Shown here: positions 11,275 through 20,472 of the stretch, piece after piece
Layout: each line of letters starts with the position of its first letter
Position numbering within the stretch: position 1 is the stretch's first letter
Assembly: GCF_016887565.1 (NCBI RefSeq)
Contig: NZ_CP069396.1
Span: forward strand, 1,763,001 to 1,827,000
Reading direction: 5' to 3'
Length of the DNA: 64,000 nt
From: Archangium violaceum
Lineage (GTDB): Bacteria > Myxococcota > Myxococcia > Myxococcales > Myxococcaceae
The notes under the pieces: model-generated
What the model saw: the letters and a program-made list of their open reading frames with translations, nothing else
The model's database searches: none
Told to the model about the DNA's origin: nothing
Position numbers and translations under genes: made by a program

Positions 11275-11865
11275 TCACGCCAGGGGCGTGTGGGGCACTC
11301 CGTTCTGACGCCGCGCCTTCAGGGCCTCGGCATACCATTCCAGCTCGCTGGCGAACTTGTCGAACCGCTTCTCCCACGCTGGATCCGCGGGGACGCCCTG
11401 CTCGTCGAACGCCTGCTGCACCTTGGGGACCGGCAGCAGGCTCGGGATGCTCGGCATGCCCAGCTCACCGAGCGTCGCGCGGAGCTGAATCGCCGCGCGC
11501 ACGCCGCCGAAACCGCCGCCCGAGTAGCAGACGATGGCCGACGGCCGCCAGTGGTACTCCGCGTAGAAGTGGTCCAGCAGGTTCTTCAGCCCTGGCTGCA
11601 CCCCATGGTTGTACTCGCCCGCGATGAGGACGAACGCGTCGGCGGCGCGGTACAGCGTCGCCAGCCGCTCCAGCGGTTCCGGCGCGCTCCCTCGCGGATA
11701 CTCGACGTACAGCCGATCCAGCAGGGGCAGCCGGTATTCGAGTGCGTCCACGAACGTCACCGTGTGCCCGCGAGCCTCCAGGCCGTGGTGGACGAAGCGC
11801 GCGGCGCGGATTCCCTGCCGCCCGGTGCGGACCGAGCCGTAGATGACGACGAGATTCAGCGGCAT
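11275..11865 (-). CDS. NADPH-dependent FMN reductase family protein
   Basis: 196 residues from the ATG at 11865 with GAGGAG upstream (MPLNLVVIYGSVRTGRQG). This is a flavodoxin-like fold: VVIYGSVRTGRQGIRAA is the FMN phosphate loop and VLIAGEYNHGVQPGLKNLLDHFY is the characteristic second FMN loop of the NADPH:FMN/chromate/azo reductase family, followed by YSGGGFGGVRA. It probably reduces quinones, flavin or xenobiotics with NAD(P)H in the cytoplasm. It is divergent from the lipoprotein at 12056 across a 190-base region that holds both promoters. Confidence 0.88.
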   Translation of the reverse strand: MPLNLVVIYGSVRTGRQGIRAARFVHHGLEARGHTVTFVDALEYRLPLLDRLYVEYPRGSAPEPLERLATLYRAADAFVLIAGEYNHGVQPGLKNLLDHFYAEYHWRPSAIVCYSGGGFGGVRAAIQLRATLGELGMPSIPSLLPVPKVQQAFDEQGVPADPAWEKRFDKFASELEWYAEALKARRQNGVPHTPLA

Positions 11866-12055
11866 GACACTCCTCGGATAATGATGACCCTGATGGGTGG
11901 GGCGCCTGCTCCTGGTAGGCAATGGGACGAACCGGCAGGGCTTCTGGCATCTGGGGCACAGAGGGGGCTGCCTCGGGGCGCTTTTGGCGGATTGGAACAA
12001 AAAGTCGTCCGACCCACGAAAGTCGCCACGACCGATCTGGCGCACGATACGCGCC

Positions 12056-12997
12056 ATGAGACACATCACTTCGCTGACGAGCCTGTTGCTGGTCTTCCTG
12101 GTGGGCTGTGCCACTGCCCCCGCCGCGTCACCCGGTGGCCGTTACGACGGTACCGCCCATCGACTGAAGGAGGACTCCCGGGTGGGGGTCTACACCTCCA
12201 AGCCCCGGGGCTTCTCCACGAACTCGTATTGGCTCGAGGGCCCGGAGGGGCTGGTCGTCATCGACACCCAGTTCCTGCCCTCGGCGGCGCGGGAGCTCAT
12301 CGAGCTGGCGGAGCGGGAGACGGGGAAGAAGGTGGTGCTGGCGGTGGTGCTGCACCCCAACCCGGACAAGTTCAACGGGACGGGCGTGTTCCAGGAGCGG
12401 GGCATCCGGGTGGTGACGGCCCGGCAGGTGCTCGAGCGGATTCCGGCGGTGTTCGAGCTGCGCACGCGCTGGTTCAAGGACCGGTACGCGCCGGACTGGC
12501 CGGAGGCGGAGCCGCGGCCGGAGGCGTTCGGCGCGGAGACGACGGAGCTGGAGGCGGCCGGACTGAAGCTGAAGGCGCACGTGCTGGGGGCGGGGTGCAG
12601 CGAGGCGCAGGTGGTGGTGGAGTGGGAGGGGCACCTGTTCACGGGGGACCTGGTGGCCAACGGCACCCACGGGTGGTTGGAGCTGGGGCGCCACCACGAG
12701 TGGCTGAAGCGGCTGGAGGAGCTGGCGCGGCTGAATCCCCGCCAGGTGCACCCGGGCCGGGGGCCGTCCGCGGGTCCGGAGCTGCTGGCGCGGCAGCGGG
12801 CGTACCTGGAGAAGGTGGTGGAGCTGGTGCGGGCCGGCGAGCCCACGCTGCCGGTGCGTGACGAGGCGGTGGCCGCGGCCGTGCAGCGGGTGCAGGCCGC
12901 CTTCCCGGACCTGGACCTGGCCGTGTTCCTCCGGGTGGGCATGCCCGAGGTGTACCGCCACGAGGCCGAGCTGCGCGCGAACGCGGCGGGGCATTGA
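12056..12997 (+). CDS. Metallo-beta-lactamase-fold lipoprotein with a degenerate metal site
   Basis: 313 residues. The start at 12056 gives a lipoprotein signal peptide (MRHITSLTSLLLVFLVGC), so the mature protein is a periplasm-facing lipoprotein. The fold pattern follows: NSYWLEGPEGLVVIDTQFLPSAARELI, then VVLHPNPDKFNG where active enzymes have HxHxDH, HVLGAGCSEAQVVVEW where they have G-H-[ST], and HLFTGDLVANGTHGWL with the usual metal-bridging Asp. Two of the three ligands of the first motif (second His to Asn, last His to Lys) and the His of the second motif are missing. It is therefore either a non-catalytic member or one with unusual metal use. Confidence 0.82.
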   Translation: MRHITSLTSLLLVFLVGCATAPAASPGGRYDGTAHRLKEDSRVGVYTSKPRGFSTNSYWLEGPEGLVVIDTQFLPSAARELIELAERETGKKVVLAVVLHPNPDKFNGTGVFQERGIRVVTARQVLERIPAVFELRTRWFKDRYAPDWPEAEPRPEAFGAETTELEAAGLKLKAHVLGAGCSEAQVVVEWEGHLFTGDLVANGTHGWLELGRHHEWLKRLEELARLNPRQVHPGRGPSAGPELLARQRAYLEKVVELVRAGEPTLPVRDEAVAAAVQRVQAAFPDLDLAVFLRVGMPEVYRHEAELRANAAGH

Positions 12998-13009
12998 GCC
13001 GCCCGCGCT

Positions 13010-13756
13010 TCAGTGCTCGGTGCGGCCCTCCTGGCTCTGCTGGTACACGGGGAACCGCAGGGCGTGCAGGAAGCCGCGAGGGGTGATGCCGAGCCCGTCG
13101 CGGAAGGGATTGAAGCGCAGGCGCGCGGGATTCAGCGTCACCTCGGCGCGCAGGAGGAGGTCCGCCAGGGGCGTCCAGGTGTGGGGCAGCCCGTGCTCCA
13201 GGGGATACACCTCGAAGGTGAGCAGGGCGTTGCCCTCGCTCATGGCCTCGCGCAGGCGCCGCACCCGCGAGCCCTGCCTCCGGGGCAGGTCGCGCGGCGA
13301 GGTGAGCCGCAGCTTCGCCCGTCCGAGCCCCCGCACCGTGAAGGGCGCGATCCCATAATAGTCGTTCGCGAGCCAGTCGTGGACATGGGTGGAGAAGGCC
13401 GCGGGGGCCAGCGTCCAGACGTGGCGCACGGTGGCGAAGAGGATGTCCTGGTCGCGGGGCGAGGCCTCCTCGGTGATGCGCGCGTCGTGCCGGAAGCGCA
13501 CCGCCGCCCCGAGGATGTCCGGCCACTCGCGCCCGCCCCGCCACACGGCGGTGGAGAGCCGCACGAAGGCCGGGCCCGCGAGGCGCTCGGCCACGTCCGT
13601 GAAGGGCGGATCCGTCCTCACCGGGACGACCTCGGCCTGCAGGCAGATGCCCTCGGGGTGCAGGGAGCGGGCGTGGCGCAGCTCCGAAATGGCGCGGAAC
13701 GGTGGCCCCCACAGCGTCCCCACCGCCCGACCGACGACTTCTCCCATCAGACCCAT
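13010..13756 (-). CDS. Conserved protein of unknown function
   Basis: 248 residues, no signal peptide or membrane helix beyond a mildly hydrophobic N-terminus. Recognisable blocks are LHPEGICLQAEV, RLSTAVWRGGREWPDILGAAVRF and the C-terminal RFNPFRDGLGITPRGFLHALRFPVYQQSQ. This arrangement resembles a family found in actinobacteria and myxobacteria that is sometimes labelled phosphodiesterase or catalase-like. I cannot confirm a function and see no catalytic motif that decides it. It is convergent with the lipoprotein gene (stops 13 bases apart) and divergent from clpP. Confidence 0.65.
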   Translation of the reverse strand: MGLMGEVVGRAVGTLWGPPFRAISELRHARSLHPEGICLQAEVVPVRTDPPFTDVAERLAGPAFVRLSTAVWRGGREWPDILGAAVRFRHDARITEEASPRDQDILFATVRHVWTLAPAAFSTHVHDWLANDYYGIAPFTVRGLGRAKLRLTSPRDLPRRQGSRVRRLREAMSEGNALLTFEVYPLEHGLPHTWTPLADLLLRAEVTLNPARLRFNPFRDGLGITPRGFLHALRFPVYQQSQEGRTEH

Positions 13757-13895
13757 GCGCGGACCCTCCGAGAGCTACAGGGTGGGTGGGGTGGGGGACT
13801 CCGGCCATGGGCGGGCGCCATGTCCGGGCGGAGGGCGGGCGGGGGACCAGCCGGAGACACTCCAGAGGTCATCCAGGACCCGGCGCCGTAGGGCC

Positions 13896-13917
13896 GACCG
13901 TGGTCTGGCGCACGGTC
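13896..13917 (+). promoter_or_regulatory. Inverted repeat upstream of clpP
   Basis: Perfect 7-base arms GACCGTG and CACGGTC separated by eight bases, about 50 bases before the clpP start. It may be an operator or a leader hairpin. The rest of the 213-base gap between 13757 and 13969 shows no gene. Confidence 0.3.
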
Positions 13918-13969
13918 CGCGAAGAACGCACGGGCGCAGGGCGGGAAGGCGCATTAGTGTTGGGAGGCC

Positions 13970-14581
<612 letters not shown>

Positions 14582-14690
14582 CCGCCCCGGCATTCCGCGC
14601 GTGCAATGCTTGCGGGCCGGTCTCCCGGGCTCCCATCGAGTCTCCGAGGGAGCCCCGTGTGGCACGGACCATGCTCACCTTTGAACCGTC

Positions 14691-15050
14691 ATGGTCCGCC
14701 AACGTCTCGCACTCGCCCTCTTCTTGTCGTCCGCCCTCCTTGGTGTCGGCTGTGCCGGCCCGACCCAGGAGCGGCGCATGTACCCCGAGCCGCCCAACAC
14801 CGTGCAGCAGGAGCTGGGCTACAACGACGTCATCCGGATTGGCCAGGAATACGCCACGTCCTCGGGCTACGAGGTGGCGGAAGTCGCCGAGGCCGTGAGG
14901 GTGCGCCCCAACTACTGGCGGGTGCGCTTCGGCCTGGCGCCTCGGGGCTCGGGGCGGCTGCTGGAGCTCGAGTTCGACGAGGCCCAGCGGCGCGTCGTGG
15001 GCTCCACGGAGGTGGGTGGCGCGGCGGGCCGTACCACGCCGGGTCCGTGA
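14691..15050 (+). CDS. Small lipoprotein of unknown function
   Basis: 119 residues. The N-terminus is a lipoprotein signal (LALALFLSSALLGVGC) with lipidation at Cys21. The mature part has a short Pro-rich linker and then a compact alpha/beta region (GYNDVIRIGQEYATSSGYEVAEVAEAVRV, NYWRVRFGL, LLELEFDEAQRRVV) that looks like a PepSY/cystatin-type small domain, though I cannot assign it. It lies 110 bases after clpP on the same strand and is convergent with the hydrolase gene. Confidence 0.7.
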   Translation: MVRQRLALALFLSSALLGVGCAGPTQERRMYPEPPNTVQQELGYNDVIRIGQEYATSSGYEVAEVAEAVRVRPNYWRVRFGLAPRGSGRLLELEFDEAQRRVVGSTEVGGAAGRTTPGP

Positions 15051-15060
15051 GCGGGCGGCC

Positions 15061-16041
15061 TCAGGGCAGGGTGGACAGGAACTGGCTCACGTCCCGCTCG
15101 AAGCGGTCCGCCTCCTCCAGGTAGGGGTAGTGGCCGCTCCGCTCGTACTCGAGGAAGGTGGCGCGGGGCAGGGCCTTCGCCAGCGCCTGCATGCTCTCCA
15201 GGCCGATGGAGTTGTCATACCGGCCACCGACGACGAGCACCGGCGCGGTGATGCGGTCGAAGGCCGAGAAGCGGTAGCCGAGCAGCTCGTTGGCGAAGAG
15301 GGTGCGTGAGAGCTCGCCCGTGTTGCGCAGGCCGCTCTCCGTGTCCACCGCCTCCTGCATCTGGAGGTACATGGCGTCGCGGAACTGTAGCTGGTTGAAG
15401 AAGGACTGGGCGTCCATGCCGCGCAGCGCCCGCATCACCCGGGTGTAGTCCGACGTGTCCTCGGGAGCGGCGGCGGCCTCCACCCGCCCGGGGTGCAGGC
15501 GCTCGAGCTCACGCTTCCAGGTGGCGAACGAGCTGGACGCGTCCGAGAAGCCGCTCACGAACACCATGCCCGCCATGTGCTGGGGATGACGTGCCGCGTA
15601 CTCCAGCGCGAGCGTCGCGCCGAAGGAGTGGCCCAGCAGCACCCAGCGCTCCACGCCCAGCTCCTGGCGCAGCGCCTCCAGGTCGGCCACCAGCACCTCC
15701 AGGGAGTAGCGGCCGTCCCAGGGGCGCTCGGAGCGGCCACAGCCGCGCTGGTCCAGGTACACCATGCGCCGGCCCTTCTCGAGCCGGGTGCCCATGAGCC
15801 GGGCGAAGCTGTAGCTGTTGTAGCCCGGGCCGCCGTGGAGGAAGAGCACGGGAGCGCGCTCGTCCGAGGCCTTCCCGGCGATGCGGTAGTAGAGCCTCAC
15901 CCCATTGAGGACGCGCTGGTGCTCGCCAGGGGCCAGCGGCGGCTCGGAGTTGGCGAGGGAGAGGGGCGCGTGGTGCGTACAGGCGGCCACCAGCGCGCAC
16001 AGGACGACACAACCCAGGAATCCAAGACGCGAGGAATGCAT
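15061..16041 (-). CDS. Alpha/beta-hydrolase lipoprotein (proline iminopeptidase-like)
   Basis: 326 residues from the ATG at 16041; an upstream TTG at 16059 is less likely. The signal peptide ends in a lipobox (VVLCALVAAC), so it is exported and lipid-anchored. The fold motifs are VLFLHGGPGYNSYSF (oxyanion), YLDQRGCGRSERPWDGRYSLE (DQRGxGxS typical of proline iminopeptidases), GHSFGATLALEYA (nucleophile Ser), VLVVGGRYDNSIG (acid) and RSGHYPYLEEADRF (His). It probably releases N-terminal proline or hydrolyses small esters or amides outside the cytoplasm. It is co-oriented with the 5'-nucleotidase lipoprotein upstream but separated by 90 bases. Confidence 0.88.
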   Translation of the reverse strand: MHSSRLGFLGCVVLCALVAACTHHAPLSLANSEPPLAPGEHQRVLNGVRLYYRIAGKASDERAPVLFLHGGPGYNSYSFARLMGTRLEKGRRMVYLDQRGCGRSERPWDGRYSLEVLVADLEALRQELGVERWVLLGHSFGATLALEYAARHPQHMAGMVFVSGFSDASSSFATWKRELERLHPGRVEAAAAPEDTSDYTRVMRALRGMDAQSFFNQLQFRDAMYLQMQEAVDTESGLRNTGELSRTLFANELLGYRFSAFDRITAPVLVVGGRYDNSIGLESMQALAKALPRATFLEYERSGHYPYLEEADRFERDVSQFLSTLP

Positions 16042-16131
16042 GGCCCGTATGTGTGTCAACGGTGCCCGCGGGATGCCCGTGCGGCGGGTGGCAAGTGTCG
16101 CCCGCTGTCCGGCGGGAGTGTCGGCTGGTGG

Positions 16132-17835
16132 CTAGTCCACCCGGGTGATGCGGTTCGTCTCCGGCGGCGAGCGCGGGGAGGCCTTCAGCCAGGCCTCCAG
16201 TGCGTCCACGTCCAGCATGCCGCCCTGGCGGTCGGTGCCCTCGGCGAACTCGCGGAAGCCGTCTCCGCCACCCGCGAGGAAGCTGCCCACCGTCACGCGG
16301 TAGCGGCCCGCCGGGTCGACGGGTTGACCGTTGAGCCGGATGCTGGCCGGGTCCACCTTCTGGCCCACGGGGGCCGAGGCCTTCCACGTATAGGAGAAGC
16401 CCTGGGAGGGCTGGAGGATGCGGGGATGGCTGCCCTCCCACTGGGCCTCCAGCAGGGAGTGGAGCTGGGCGCCGGTGAGCGTGAACGTCACCAGCGCGTT
16501 GCCGAAGGGCTGGAGGGTGAAGGCCTCGCCATAGGTGACGTCGCCCGCGTCGAGATCGCCCCGGATGCCGCCCGGGTTCATGAAGGCCACCTGGGCGCCC
16601 AGGTCCTTCGTCGCCGCGAGCTGCGCGTCGGCGAGGGCATTGCCCAGGGTGGACTCGCCCGAGGGCCAGCGCCGGGCGTTCGGCTGCTGGAGCGGCGCGG
16701 TCACCCGGCCGAGGACGCGGTCGCGCAGGGGGGCGGCCAGTCCGTCATAGCGGTCGACGAGGGCCCGCACGTCGGAGACGCCTTCCACGTCCTGGGTGAC
16801 GAGGACGTTGCGAGCGGTGGTCTCCACGACGTCTCCAGTGGACGTGTCCAGCACCAGGTCGAGGTCCGTGATGATCCGCCCGTAGGAGGCCGCGCTGGTG
16901 ACGCGCCTGCCGTCGATGACGCAGTTGTACGGCTGGTGGGTGTGGGCGCTGAGGACGGCGTCCACCTCCTTGTCCATGCGGTGGACGATGTCCACGATGG
17001 GGCCGGAGATGCCCTCGCAGCCGTCGTACGGGCCGCCCTGGCCCTGGACGCCGCCCTGGCCCTGGACGCCGCCCTCGTGGAGGAGCACCACGATGGCCCT
17101 GATGCCCTGCTTCTTGAGCTCCGGCACCAGCGCGTTGACCGTGTCGGCCTCGTCCCGGAAGTGGAAGCCCCGGATGCCGGCGGCGTCGACGATCTCCGGC
17201 GTGCCCTCGAGCGTCATGCCGATGAAGGCCACCTTCACGCCCGCGAGCTCGCGCACGGCGTAGGGGGGGAAGAGGGTGGCGCCCTTGTCATCGACCACGT
17301 TGGCGGCGAGGAACTGGAACCGGGCGCCCTCGAAGGGCGTGCCGTCCTGGCAGCCGTCCACCGGGTGGCAACCACCGGTCTGCATGCGCTTGAGCTCGGT
17401 GGTGCCCTCGTCGAACTCGTGGTTGCCCACGGCGTTGAGCTGAAGGCCGGCGAGGTTCATGGCCTCGATGGTGGGCTCGTCGTGGAAGAGGGCGGAGACG
17501 AGCGGGCTGGCGCCAATGAGATCTCCCGAGGAGACCACGAGTGTGTTCTTCGGATCGCGTGCGCGCAGGTCCGCCAGATGCCGGGCGAGGAAGCCGATGC
17601 CTCCCGCCTTCGTCTTGGTGGAACCCGTGCGGATCTCCCCCGAGGAGCCCTGGGGAGGCGCGAGGTTGCCGTGGAAGTCATTGATGGCCAGCACCCGCGC
17701 GTGCACCTGGCGGGCGTTGGCGGGAGGGGTGGCACCGGCGGCTGTCGTCTGCCCGCCACCATGGGCACAGGCGAGCAGGAGCGAGGAGGACAGCAGGAGC
17801 GCGCGGAGTGAGGCGGGGGAAGAGGGCGTTGGCAT
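16132..17835 (-). CDS. 5'-nucleotidase / 2',3'-cyclic phosphodiesterase family lipoprotein
   Basis: 567 residues with a lipoprotein signal (LLLSSSLLLAC). The N-terminal calcineurin-like domain has the metal motifs LAINDFHGNL, VVSSGDLIGAS, AVGNHEFDEG and LSAHTHQPYNC. The C-terminal domain (NALADAQLAATKD, AFMNPGGIRGDLDAGDVTYGEAFTLQPFGN) is the 5'-nucleotidase substrate-binding domain. It would dephosphorylate nucleotides or UDP-sugars outside the cytoplasm for scavenging. An 18-base unit near 17030-17078 is duplicated in tandem, giving the peptide GGVQGQGGVQGQGG in a surface loop. Confidence 0.93.
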   Translation of the reverse strand: MPTPSSPASLRALLLSSSLLLACAHGGGQTTAAGATPPANARQVHARVLAINDFHGNLAPPQGSSGEIRTGSTKTKAGGIGFLARHLADLRARDPKNTLVVSSGDLIGASPLVSALFHDEPTIEAMNLAGLQLNAVGNHEFDEGTTELKRMQTGGCHPVDGCQDGTPFEGARFQFLAANVVDDKGATLFPPYAVRELAGVKVAFIGMTLEGTPEIVDAAGIRGFHFRDEADTVNALVPELKKQGIRAIVVLLHEGGVQGQGGVQGQGGPYDGCEGISGPIVDIVHRMDKEVDAVLSAHTHQPYNCVIDGRRVTSAASYGRIITDLDLVLDTSTGDVVETTARNVLVTQDVEGVSDVRALVDRYDGLAAPLRDRVLGRVTAPLQQPNARRWPSGESTLGNALADAQLAATKDLGAQVAFMNPGGIRGDLDAGDVTYGEAFTLQPFGNALVTFTLTGAQLHSLLEAQWEGSHPRILQPSQGFSYTWKASAPVGQKVDPASIRLNGQPVDPAGRYRVTVGSFLAGGGDGFREFAEGTDRQGGMLDVDALEAWLKASPRSPPETNRITRVD

Positions 17836-17891
17836 GGGGGCCCCCTATCTCGCACAACCCGAGCGCGACCGCATGTCCGGGGTGTTACGCG

Positions 17892-18446
17892 CTACGCCTC
17901 ATCCCAGAGGACGGCGAGTTCCAGCTCCAGCGCTTCGAATGGCTCGGAGCGCACCCGTGCCGTGCCGGTGTGCGTGACCAGCAGGGAGTAGCGTGCCCCT
18001 TCCAACCGGAAGACCTCCAGCATGCGCACTTCCGGTTCGAGGAACCACACGTGCCGTACGCCCTCGCGCGCATACACGGGGAGCTTGAGCGCCCGGTCCA
18101 GCCTGGCCGTGGAAGGAGAGAGCACCTCGCAGACCCAGTCTGGTGCGAGTGTGAAGGCCGCGGTACGCGGAGGCCGGGGCATCCTCTCCCGGCGCCAGCC
18201 GGCCAGGTCCGGTACCAGCACGTCCTGCCCCAGGTGCAACTCGGGCTCATCCAGGAGCACCCATCCGCCAGGGCCTCCGCGCCCCCGATGGAACGGTCCT
18301 CCCAGCTCCATGCCCAGCACGGAAGCCGCCAGCGTGTGAGGCGATGCTGGCCGGGGGCTCACATGGAGCTCTCCGGCGATGATCTCCCCCACGACATGCT
18401 CGGGGAGTGCCTCCAGATCGGCGTAGGTGGCCGGTTTGCGTTCCAT
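17892..18446 (-). CDS. Uma2-family (DUF820) PD-(D/E)XK protein
   Basis: 184 residues if it starts at 18446 (MERKPATYADLEAL); another ATG at 18485 would add 13. The blocks are EIIAGELHVSPRPASPH, PELHLGQDVLVPDLAGWR, DWVCEVLSPSTARLDR and YAREGVRHVWFLEPEVRMLE, nearly the same as the Uma2 protein at 7583-8149. The putative nuclease fold has no established role. It lies just downstream of, and on the same strand as, the SIR2/AAA-metallophosphoesterase pair, so cotranscription with that defence candidate is possible. Confidence 0.82.
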   Translation of the reverse strand: MERKPATYADLEALPEHVVGEIIAGELHVSPRPASPHTLAASVLGMELGGPFHRGRGGPGGWVLLDEPELHLGQDVLVPDLAGWRRERMPRPPRTAAFTLAPDWVCEVLSPSTARLDRALKLPVYAREGVRHVWFLEPEVRMLEVFRLEGARYSLLVTHTGTARVRSEPFEALELELAVLWDEA

Positions 18447-18540
18447 GACTCCCCGATGTTCCTCGACGCCCGTCTCCGTTTCCATGGAGCCGGTCTAGCA
18501 CCTGGGTCTGACGTGGCGAGTCAGGTACAACCACCTGCCC

Positions 18541-20472
18541 TCAGCGGTTCACCTTACCTCTTTCCTGGCCTGGCGCTCCCCACTTCAGCTCCAGGGGTGT
18601 CCAGGCGAATCCTTCGCCGTCCAGATTGTAACGGTTGGAATCCGCACGCATGCCCACACCCTTCACGAAGACGCGGGGCGCCCAGCCCAGCTCCCAACGC
18701 CCCTGGTTCCAGCGGAAGGCTCCCCATGCATAGCCATGCTGCTCGGAGGACTCCCCGTGGCCCGCTCCCGCGACGAGGCGGACCGACTCCCGAGAGATGC
18801 CGAGGCTTCGCAGCGCACGGGCCCGGGCGACGTGGACGTGCCCGCAGAGATGCAGATGGGGACCCCTCTCCATCATCCGCTCCAGGAGCAGATCCTCGGC
18901 ATCCGGGTGCAGCCAGCCCGGTGGATGGTGGGTGAGCAGGAGCAGAAGATCCTCCTCCTTCACCTGCTGGAGCGAGCGGAGTTGCCGCTCGCCGATGACG
19001 AGCTTCCTTTCAGCGTCGTTCTTGTCACTCACCCAGACCGAGCACAGGCCGACGAACCACACCCGCCCAGGCTGCTCGGAGGTGGGGGCGCGTTGCTCGC
19101 TCCAGTCGAGCAGCAGGTTGTCGGCGCCTCGCGGATGGTTGGGAGCGAGTTCCTCCAGGAAGCGGACGTAGGCTGCGAGCTTGTCACCCAGCAACGTCCG
19201 GCTGCGCTCCTTCTGGAGATGATCGTCAATGGAGCCAGGCTTCGCGCGGATGGACGCGTGTGAGCCTTCGACATGCGGCTCCTCGGCCATCGAGCGATCG
19301 ACGTCGTGGTTGCCGGGCACCACGCGGAGCGCCGCGGTCGAGGTGCCGGCTGCCTCGATGAGCTTCCTCAGCCACTGGGCTGCCTGCTGGTACTGCTCGG
19401 GCTTCGCGCTGAAGGCGATGTCCCCCGTGACGAAGACATGGTCCGGTATCCAGGGGAGGTTCTTCTCCACGTCCTGGCGGATGGCTTCGATGACGACTTC
19501 CTGGTTGAAGCGGTGCTTCTGCTGTTTCTGCACCTCCCCGGCACCGAAGTGGAGATCCGACACATGGAGCCACGTGAGGGCGGGCTTCGGCCCGGAAGGT
19601 CTGGGGCGCACCGTGCCCGGAGCAGCCCGCGGGACCCGCGGCTCCCAGGTGCTCCCGGATCCCCAGACGAGGCCGAAGAGCGAGCCGCTGAACGAGGCCG
19701 GGCTTCCAGCGACGAGCCCGTATTGCCGGAGGGCTTCGAGGCTCGACCCCGTGCCGAGCCGGGCGCCGTCCAGCAGTTGCTGCATCTTGGGAGGCAGGGA
19801 GGTGTAGATGGCCTGGAAGGGATCATCGAAGTCCTCGACGGAGTCGATGAAGCCCGCCAACTCGTCCTCGGTGGGAGGATGCGCGGCCTCGGTGCCCGCG
19901 TGCATGAGGAAGCGGCAGAGGCGTGCGACCAGATTGGGGAAACCCGCGGTCGCGCGGTGGATGGCCTCCACCACGTTCTCCTCGCAGGCCAGCGGCGTCT
20001 GGCTCCAGGCCCGCCGGACCATTCGCGCCGTTTCCTCCCGGCTCAGCGGATGGAGTGGCTCGATCTTCACATCCTCGAGGAGCCGCTGGAGCTCGATCGG
20101 TGCATCTGGCCTCATCAGGATGGGCCAGGCGGCCAGGACGAACGGACGATCCTTCAGCCGCCGGTGCAGCTCGCCGAGCGCCTGCGGGGTCCAGTCCAGC
20201 AGGTGCTGCGCCTCGTCGAACACGAGCCAGCCCGTGGCCTTCTCCATCCGGGCGAAGGTGTCCTTGGATTCACTGGACAGGTGGATGGGGCGGGGGCTGT
20301 CGAACCGGGGCCCCAGGTTTTCGATGACCCGGTGGAGCAGGCTCGTCTTGCCGATACGGCTGGGACCCACCACCACCACGCCGCGCTCCGCCAGACGGAT
20401 GATGCGCTGGGTTCCGGCGGGATCCCGGCAGTCCTCGTCCTTGTCCACGGGACCATGGATGCACCAGCTCAT
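18541..20472 (-). CDS. AAA ATPase fused to a calcineurin-like metallophosphoesterase
   Basis: 643 residues. The N-terminal ~215 residues form an AAA/STAND-type ATPase: VVVVGPSRIGKTSLLHRV is Walker A and GWLVFDEAQHLL is Walker B, with the helical lid following. From residue ~300 a class III phosphoesterase domain shows all metal motifs: HVSDLHFGAGE, VFVTGDIAFS, RVVPGNHDVDRSM, LLLTHHPPGWLH and LHLCGHVHVAR. The start codon overlaps the stop of the giant SIR2 gene by four bases (ATGA), so the two are translated together. Its AAA part matches the C-terminal AAA domain of that protein block by block. I infer a two-component defence or conflict system in which this protein is a second effector or regulator hydrolysing a nucleotide or nucleic acid. 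Confidence 0.85.
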   Translation of the reverse strand: MSWCIHGPVDKDEDCRDPAGTQRIIRLAERGVVVVGPSRIGKTSLLHRVIENLGPRFDSPRPIHLSSESKDTFARMEKATGWLVFDEAQHLLDWTPQALGELHRRLKDRPFVLAAWPILMRPDAPIELQRLLEDVKIEPLHPLSREETARMVRRAWSQTPLACEENVVEAIHRATAGFPNLVARLCRFLMHAGTEAAHPPTEDELAGFIDSVEDFDDPFQAIYTSLPPKMQQLLDGARLGTGSSLEALRQYGLVAGSPASFSGSLFGLVWGSGSTWEPRVPRAAPGTVRPRPSGPKPALTWLHVSDLHFGAGEVQKQQKHRFNQEVVIEAIRQDVEKNLPWIPDHVFVTGDIAFSAKPEQYQQAAQWLRKLIEAAGTSTAALRVVPGNHDVDRSMAEEPHVEGSHASIRAKPGSIDDHLQKERSRTLLGDKLAAYVRFLEELAPNHPRGADNLLLDWSEQRAPTSEQPGRVWFVGLCSVWVSDKNDAERKLVIGERQLRSLQQVKEEDLLLLLTHHPPGWLHPDAEDLLLERMMERGPHLHLCGHVHVARARALRSLGISRESVRLVAGAGHGESSEQHGYAWGAFRWNQGRWELGWAPRVFVKGVGMRADSNRYNLDGEGFAWTPLELKWGAPGQERGKVNR

